Assembly: GCA_030141585.1 (NCBI GenBank)
Contig: JAQIFP010000001.1
Coordinates: 186,001 to 250,000 of the forward strand
DNA from: Ophryocystis elektroscirrha
Taxonomy: Eukaryota; Apicomplexa; Conoidasida; Neogregarinorida; Ophryocystidae
DNA length: 64,000 bases
Direction: 5' to 3'
In this document: positions 57,226 through 64,000 of the stretch, piece after piece
Numbering within the stretch: position 1 is the stretch's first letter
How the letters are laid out: every line of letters starts with the position of its first letter
The notes under the pieces: generated by a model
The model's database searches: none
Seen by the model: only the letters and a program-made list of their open reading frames with translations
What the model was told of the DNA's origin: nothing
Program-made: the position numbers and the translations under genes

Positions 57226-58690
57226 TTATGCATTTTCTTTCATTATATCAAGCAGCAAAGAATTGGCATTTAATAAAAGTTTATTGGATGATTGAGATAA
57301 TACATTTGATACGTCACGTGCACATTCCAGCCGTCTTAATTCAAGAAAACCTGTAATTACATATTACTGCTTTGTAATTATTAAAATATAAGCACTAACT
57401 ATTATATATACATTAACCATTATATATATATATATATATAATATACTTGTATATATATAGTTTATTTATAAATAAATTATATATTACCCGGATTTTCTTT
57501 GACAGCTTCCCCAATCTGTAAAAAACATAAATCTGAGAATCAATTATTACTAATCTAGCAGCTTCTTGTTCTCCTCGTGCTTTGATTATTATAGACTTTT
57601 TTTCTTCAAGAGCTTTCTGAACTATGTACTTGGCTTTTTCAGCTTGCTGTTGAGCAACTTGCTTGGATTCCACAGCTTTTTCATATTCAGTACTAAAACT
57701 TAAATGAGTCTAATTATTTAATTAATTAAATATGAACAAACAAACCAAAGAAACGTCATCTAATACAATGCCAAATTCATTGGCACGTTTGACAAGTTGT
57801 TCTCGAACAGATCTACTGACTAATTCACGCTGAGTTATCAGCTGTGCAGCGTTGTATTGTGCCTAAACGTTAAGCATATTTTATGGAGACATTACCACGA
57901 CGCTTTTTAACACTTCATTTATTATAGATGGTAACACTTTTTCATCATATTCAAGTCCCAAGCGCCTATATTTAAGCAAAACAATTTTTTAAATCCATTG
58001 CATATATCCGAGAGAAGTGTATCTATTTTTGAATATTAATATACACCAAACATATTAAAAGTATATATAATCTCATTTTTTAACAAAATTATGAATATCT
58101 CTGTATAAATCTAATTGTTAAACGTTAATTTAAAGAATATTATCACATTAATTGATATATATAGAATAATTATAAGTAAACCTAATTATTCTTGTTTTGG
58201 TTAAAATGTATAAAAAAGTCTAAATTTCGCTTGCACTATACATACCTGTATAAATATGGTAATTTGTGCTCATTGGGTTTAGATAGGACACGGCAAGTTA
58301 TATTTACCATTTGTAAGTCTAGATACTTTACTAAACAAATAAGTCTAAAACCTCGACTTCCAGTCAAAGATGTGAGTTGCCTTGGCTTTGTTCTCACATC
58401 AAATAATATTGGTCGATGTAAAATAGGAACTTTGAAATGTGTACCTTCGGTATATACTTGAGTTTTCAAGCCTATATTATTATAATTTAGTTATATACTT
58501 CAATATCGATTGTTTACCCGTTATTTTATTAAATAACAATGCTCTATGACCAGCATCTACAGTGTATATACAATTTTTTACAGCGAATCCAGTTCCTGCC
58601 AATATTGCGAGACTGCGTTACAGTCATTCAAACGAGCGCAACCTACCCGCCCAAATTACAGCGTAAAGTATTTAAATAGTAAGATTTCAT
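57226..58690 (-). CDS. PHB2: Prohibitin 2
   Basis: Exon 1 (from 58690) reads [14 protein letters not shown], then a 34-nt intron in phase 2 leads to [20 protein letters not shown] and [12 protein letters not shown]. The middle holds [40 protein letters not shown] (via an exon with [14 protein letters not shown]), [40 protein letters not shown], and [20 protein letters not shown] with [20 protein letters not shown]. The end is [20 protein letters not shown] to [11 protein letters not shown]. The N-terminal hydrophobic anchor, the SPFH domain and the ENPGFLELR block match PHB2 rather than PHB1. PHB1/PHB2 rings sit in the mitochondrial inner membrane. The [13 protein letters not shown] stretch replaces the usual GSKDLQ and may be part of a retained or misread intron. 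Confidence 0.93.
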
Positions 58691-59153
58691 CAGCTTCAGT
58701 CACCTATTTTTTATTAAATTAGCGTATAATGGTATAACTTAAATAAATAAACTAATTTGGTTTAGAAAATATATTTGAAATGATTAAAACAATTATATTT
58801 ATAAGAATTCAAAATTTTAATTATTTTTCAGACAAATATCGAAAACTATAAAAAATTATAAATCAAATAAATGTGTAAATACCCAAACAAAATATTAATT
58901 TAACAGCTAAACTATTAAAAATTTTAGCTGGTTTAATGTAGATGTGGTTTGAAAAAAACAATTTTTTTTTTAATTTTTTTATGTATAAAATAATATACGT
59001 TTAGTCACAGAAGTTTTTGGCTTTTAATCTTTAAATTTTTTAATTATTTATAAATTATTATACATTGGGGTTGTTTATTAATAAAATGCTTATATAGATT
59101 GTGCTATTATTAATTCTTTATTGTTTGGTTACACTATCAACGAATTATTTGTC
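58691..59153. other. Divergent spacer
   Basis: 463 AT-rich bases between the PHB2 start (minus) and the FCP1 gene (plus). It probably holds both promoters and possibly an upstream noncoding exon of the FCP1-like gene. Nothing else seen. Confidence 0.5.
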
Positions 59154-62100
59154 ATGCAAAATAGTTGCTACGCTGCAGCACTTTTAGATTCGTCAGGGCG
59201 CTTTTCACCTGAAAAATTTCTTGAATGTTTCATAAAAGCAGCGAATTACGAAAACCTATCATATCCTATTAATCATAATTATCATGAAACTTATCCTTCC
59301 CGAACCTATTATCCCCCCTATCATTCCAATAAAATACGTTACCAGCAAAAATCTTTCGTTTCTCCTCCTGCAATGCCTCCTTTAAATGAAAATGTTCCAC
59401 CAGCACAATTTTTAAATGGTAAATTTAACTTTTCTTTATTAATTACTTTTATAATGCAAAATAATTAGTATGAATTTGTTTATATCTTTATGCTGAAAAA
59501 AGGTTTTGTGTAATAAATACATATGTGCATAAATTGATCTATATATGGTTTCAAAATAAAAAAAAAATATATTTTTTTGACAAAGTAATATTTATCTTGT
59601 TGTTCAGATTCAACCGAATTCGAAGTCATATCATCAGAGTCAGAAAATGATTCCGATGAAGTGAATGAGAATACATGTGAAGCTGTCCCCCCACCTACAG
59701 AATCTCCTTTTTCAACTATTGATAAATTCACCACTCCCTATGCTAATCGTCTCAAGCTTGTTTTAGATCTAGATAATACACTATTACATGCTTGTGCCAG
59801 GTTTAAACTTGGAAATTGTGATATAAGTCTAGAAGATTTCATATCTTCGTCTGGACATTGTGAATTATTTCGTTTTACTTTACCTAGTCTCCCTGACCAC
59901 ATATATTATTTAAAGCTTCGCCCAGGCGTTCATCAGTTTATTGAAAAAGTATCGAAATACTGCGATTTGGCTATACATACAAATGCAACGCAAGAATACG
60001 CAGAAATAGTAAAAACTATTTTAGATCCTGATGGGCGCTACATTGGAAACAGGTATGATCATAAACTTATAAACTACGTGTTATACTTCATTTATATTGT
60101 GGTTATTAAATGAGTTAGAAAGTATTTGAGAAATGTGATAATTTGTGTAAATAAAGCATCATTGCATATAATGTGACGCTTTTTGCAACTCGTTAAAAAA
60201 ATGTTTCTCAACTCTTTTTTTTTTTCAGACTTGTTGCCCGTAACAATGCATATTCATGTGATAGCAAAAAAGATATAGACAGGTAATAAAATGAACTCTA
60301 ATTTAACTTTATCTTCTCTCACACTCATAATGATTAAAATAGTAATACAGTTTTTCCAAAAATGCATAAAGATGGTTTCATAAGCAATTATATTTACTGA
60401 TTTGAGCAGCAAAACGGTCCTAATCAATCAAATCAGATTGCTGTGAATTCTTAGCGAATACTTTCATAGTATTTTTTTATGATTTGGGAATCATATTAAT
60501 ATTAAATCATTGATAAAATACGTTTATTTCTTTCAGGTTTCTGTATTTAAGAAGCTTAATAACAAATAATTTTATATAATGCATTATTGAAGTATATATA
60601 AAGTTATTGTTAATATAATATTTAATTGATGTATTTTTGAAATTATAAAATAATCATCAATATGAATATGATATTTCAGGGACAGTAAAAAAAGTTTCTG
60701 CTTTTATGCAACTCATCTATATGGGATCTTCAATGGGGTTTACTTGTAAAATACATGAGTTTATGTATTAATATATTGAAACGTTACTCATAACAAATTA
60801 TTACAGTGAATAGTAACTTTAATAGTATTCGAATAATCATGTAAAATCAAAATATGTACTTCCAGTGGATTTTGACTTTTGTGATCATTGAAAGCTTTTA
60901 GATAACGCATCTAACGTCATATATCTCTCTATATACATTTAGTCAGTAAAGTGGTGATATTTACGTGCTATATGCTGCTAGTCTTAGTTGACAATCATAA
61001 AACTTATTTAGATAGTTAAGTATGCTTAAATAATCTTAAAAAAAATAAAGTCGAAACCCCAAAAAAGATTCTCAATGCTCTAATTAACACTTAGTTTAAG
61101 CAATTATACTAATTTAACAATGTAATAGTTATATTCACATAATTTATTGAATAAATAGAATAAGAATAAGCAATAATTATAGAATTGTTTGGATTAAATA
61201 ACACATAACCAGAATATCAATACACTTATTAAACTCTTGCAGATTATTTGGATCTAATGAAAACTTTACCCTAGACTCTCTTTTGATACTAGATGATCGT
61301 ATGGATGTATGGGATCCCATGTACCATGGAAATATTATACATTGTGGAATGTATGATTACTTAGATTCACGTAAACAAGCGTTGAATGCTAAGTATCCCA
61401 ATATAAAAAATGATTTTCCTTCAAACAATCAACAATTGTTGCTTGCGCAAAACCAAGAACAACATGAAATGGAGCTTAAAGCTAAGCAATTGCCAAACAT
61501 AACGGCAAATCAGCCAAGTGATTACGTCAACATGACAGAAGACGAGCCTTTTTCCGACAACCCTTTGGTTGAATTATCTAAAAAATCTTCAGATGATACG
61601 GAAGATTGTGAAGATACAATTTTACAATCCGACTTTGATATTCAGGATAATTCGGATATTCCGTCTAATCCATTTTTACAAGAAAATGCACTAGTTGATT
61701 ATGATGTTGAACTAACATGCATAGCTGATTTAATTGAAAATATTGCTAAGCAATACTACGAAAATTGTCAGCCAAATGCAGCTCATGAGAATAATAAAAT
61801 ACATAATATTTTAAAAGCTGTGCGGACTAATATTTTAAAAGATACTATAGTACAAACAACTGGAATGTACAAATTAGAATCAAGCCATCCTGAACATGGG
61901 TGGCATGATAATGGACCTGTACATAGAAAGAGGCTTCTTGCACTGGGAGCTACAGTTGTTCAAACTACTATACCCGAACTTACACATCTATTAGTTATGA
62001 GAGCTACTCAAACATTAGACATGATTAGGTAAATGGCTTTGCTTATTAATTATTGTCTCAATAAGCACAGTTATAGAATTACAATTTGACAGTATTTACA

Positions 62101-62793
62101 TTATACATCCATATATTCTATAAACAACAATAATATGTTTAAAGTTTGTCAATACAGTTTAATATTTGTATGTGTTTATTAGGTCAGATAAATCGTATAA
62201 TGTGCATTTCGTTCATGCTTTATGGCTGCATGCTTGTGAATCGACATGGTCAAGAATACCAGAATCATGGTTTGAAGCTTTTCCCTTATTACGGTTGTAT
62301 GAGAATAATCCACCTAAAAAACCGTGGGTTGATATTTGGAAAGTATTAGCGCAACAAAAAGACTGGAAATATAATCCTAGCAACACAACTAAATCTTCTC
62401 CTATAACCAATAAGTAATATATCTATTCAGTCATATATTTCATGATTCTAATTATGAACCCATATTATTAATTAATTATTATACGTAGTGCTATAATTTG
62501 TTGTAATAAGATGTATATAGTTATTAAGTTTATTAATAATATTAACTTAAAACTTAATTAATTTGATCAATTTCAATATATTTAGAACGGAACCCATCGT
62601 TAAAGAAATTGCTACGAAGTTACCCTCTTTGAATAACGCTTGCTGCTGGAGTCCTTTTGAAATATTAAAATTTGTATACAAAACCCACGAAGCAATAGAA
62701 TATCCCATTTCAAACTATAATACGGACATGTTTGATATCCCTCCTTTCAATAAAACGTGTAAAAGACGACGTAAAGTAGAAGTCGCAAATTAA
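59154..62793 (+). CDS. FCP1: FCP1-like RNA polymerase II CTD phosphatase
   Basis: Six exons, approximately 59154-59419, 59608-60051, 60230-60282, 61244-62029, 62183-62415 and 62585-62793. The start is MQNSCYAAALLDSSGRFSPE. The catalytic FCP homology domain contains ANRLKLVLDLDNTLLHA, whose DLDNT gives the two catalytic Asp of the DxDxT motif. It continues PDHIYYLKLRPGVHQFIEK, CDLAIHTNATQEYAEIV, then LLILDDRMDVWDPMYHGNII (the DD motif). The C-terminal part carries a BRCT-like fold (VHRKRLLALGATVVQTTIPE, THLLVMRATQTLDMI, VHFVHALWLHACESTW). FCP1 removes phosphate from the Pol II CTD so polymerase can be recycled. The third intron is ~960 nt, unusually long here. RPB7, another Pol II factor, is also in the window. 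Confidence 0.9.
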
Positions 62794-63060
62794 AGAATTA
62801 ATAATAAACTCTTTGGCTGTTCACATGAATTATATTTTTTTTTTTTAACAGTCTTTTTCTCAATTTCATTTTAATTATTAGTAATTAATAAAATATTTTT
62901 TCTGGTATACAATTTAAAGGCCTCTTGAACCATACATTGAAAAAATATGAGTATAAGTATAGTGTAAAATAATAAGCTTTAAAAAAAAAAAGATGTTATC
63001 AAAACTGATTGATATTAATAAACGTAAAAAGTCAAAATTTGATGTTACAATATGTACAAC

Positions 63061-63537
63061 TTATGCTTCAACATTATTTGATTCAACAAGAGTCGGTTTT
63101 GAAGCAGAGTCCGTTTTTGGGAAATCATTTACTTCACTAGATCTATCAACTTTTTTGCTGGCTACAGTGTCTATTTGCGTTGGTTCAACTTTTTTGAAAC
63201 CTGGTAAAGTATTGTCAAGTAAAGAGGGATTTGTAGTTAATTTGATATTTATAGTGGCAATATTGGACTTCTTGTCCTCCCTTCTGACAACTTCTTCCAT
63301 TCCTATTATAACAAGCTGGTAAAGTCCATCAATTTTTTGCTTAATAAGCTCAGACAATAAAATGGCTTTGGGTATTGCTGCACCGGCTGCTAGAATTTCT
63401 ACCAATTCTTCGCCATTAGAGAACATTTCTTTCACGCTTTTCACGGTTTTATTGATTTGTATGAATTTTGCTCTTACACGAATAACATTAGTCGGATTAG
63501 CTGGAGGAGAAGTGGTAGTATTTGATTCAGTACTCAT
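63061..63537 (-). CDS. ALBA: Alba-domain nucleic-acid-binding protein
   Basis: Intact 158-residue ORF, MSTESNTTTSPPANPTNVIR to the NNVEA end. The Alba fold spans about residues 18-105: VIRVRAKFIQINKTVKSVKE, GEELVEILAAGAAIPKAILL, SELIKQKIDGLYQLVIIG and SNIATINIKLTTNPSLL. The tail is charged and Ser/Glu-rich. No intron. Alba proteins bind DNA and RNA as dimers; in Plasmodium and Toxoplasma they act on chromatin and in translational control. This is probably the Alba1/2-type small protein without the RGG tail. The usual acetylatable Lys of archaeal Alba is not conserved in an obvious way. Start codon: the first Met of the ORF. Confidence 0.93.
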   Translation of the reverse strand: MSTESNTTTSPPANPTNVIRVRAKFIQINKTVKSVKEMFSNGEELVEILAAGAAIPKAILLSELIKQKIDGLYQLVIIGMEEVVRREDKKSNIATINIKLTTNPSLLDNTLPGFKKVEPTQIDTVASKKVDRSSEVNDFPKTDSASKPTLVESNNVEA

Positions 63538-64000
63538 TGTAGAAACTGAACATAATAAAAATCAAATTAATTTTTCGTACTTCTATATTAAATTATACAT
63601 ATAAAATAATACTATTTATTTATAACAACATATATATATAAGCGCTTTAACAATTATAAAGAATAATTATTCACTAAAGAAAAACCATTAATTATTTCTT
63701 AAACATTGTTAAAGTATTACTATTTAATAATATCATGCACACAATAAGCTTACAATATTTAAATTATTACTTACGTGTGAAAATGTTTTTGCTGTATGTT
63801 TTTAGGCGGCACCTACTTATAATACCGACAACATATATTAAATTCTGATTTGGAAAAAAGTTGTTTAGACAATAAATTTCTAAATAGTTTGTATACAATA
63901 TAATTTGAATAAATGTGCAAAGTTTTTAGTTGTGTTATAATTGTGATTTTAGTTTAATTTTTATACATTTTATGAATTTGTAAGCTTTTGTGCAATAATA
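63538..64000. other. Upstream region of the Alba gene to the window edge
   Basis: 463 AT-rich bases. It should hold the Alba promoter; no coding exon, RNA gene or repeat recognised. Confidence 0.5.

Overview
The window is a gene-dense, strongly AT-rich stretch of a eukaryotic nuclear genome, with about 28 protein genes and one tRNA on both strands and no operons. TAA, TAG and TGA all act as stops, which argues against a ciliate code. Most genes are split by very short GT-AG introns, often 30-37 nt, with a few AT-rich introns of 300-950 nt. The pyruvate kinase (DYEFKGTKDMISCSYKDLP, GERKNMNLPG), together with the centrin, HOOK, LAMMER and Aurora kinases and an Alba protein, points to an apicomplexan or closely related alveolate. 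The tiny introns recall piroplasms. I cannot name a genus. All gene models were spliced by eye from GT/AG sites, reading frame and family conservation; terminal exons of the less conserved genes are less certain.

Layout. 0-4 kb: a dual-specificity phosphatase carrying a C-terminal gelsolin-like module. 4-18 kb: an unknown PH-like protein, a ZIP metal transporter, the FG nucleoporin Nup62/Nsp1, a small PH protein, an intronless pyruvate kinase, two unknown polytopic membrane proteins and, between them, a small predicted secreted helical protein. 18-24.5 kb: centrin, SmE, the rRNA methyltransferase EMG1/Nep1, ALG13, a CS-domain protein and exosome RRP40. 24.5-28 kb: an unknown small protein and a HOOK-family coiled-coil adaptor. 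29-37 kb: tRNA-Lys(CTT), an RBM34/Nop12-like RRM protein, an RS-rich LAMMER kinase, RPN10 and RPB7. 37-47.5 kb: an Aurora kinase, a DEAH helicase with a long insertion, and an F-BAR protein with a possible SBF2-like region. 47.9-55.2 kb: an unknown protein, proteasome alpha subunit PSMA1, a small basic nucleolar-type protein, and an unknown Ser-rich protein crossed by an assembly gap. 55.6-64 kb: a polyQ protein, prohibitin 2, an FCP1-like CTD phosphatase with a BRCT region, and an Alba-domain protein.

Functionally this is mostly core housekeeping: ribosome biogenesis (EMG1, RBM34-like, the basic protein), RNA processing and decay (SmE, RRP40, LAMMER kinase, DEAH helicase), transcription (RPB7, FCP1), protein turnover (PSMA1, RPN10), plus cell division and trafficking parts (Aurora, centrin, HOOK, F-BAR, Nup62). 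No viral, transposon, CRISPR or toxin gene was seen. Nothing here is clearly a new multi-gene system. The most unusual items are the phosphatase-gelsolin fusion, the F-BAR protein, the small secreted protein whose end overlaps its neighbour, hairpin-bearing longer introns, and an assembly gap with identical flanks.
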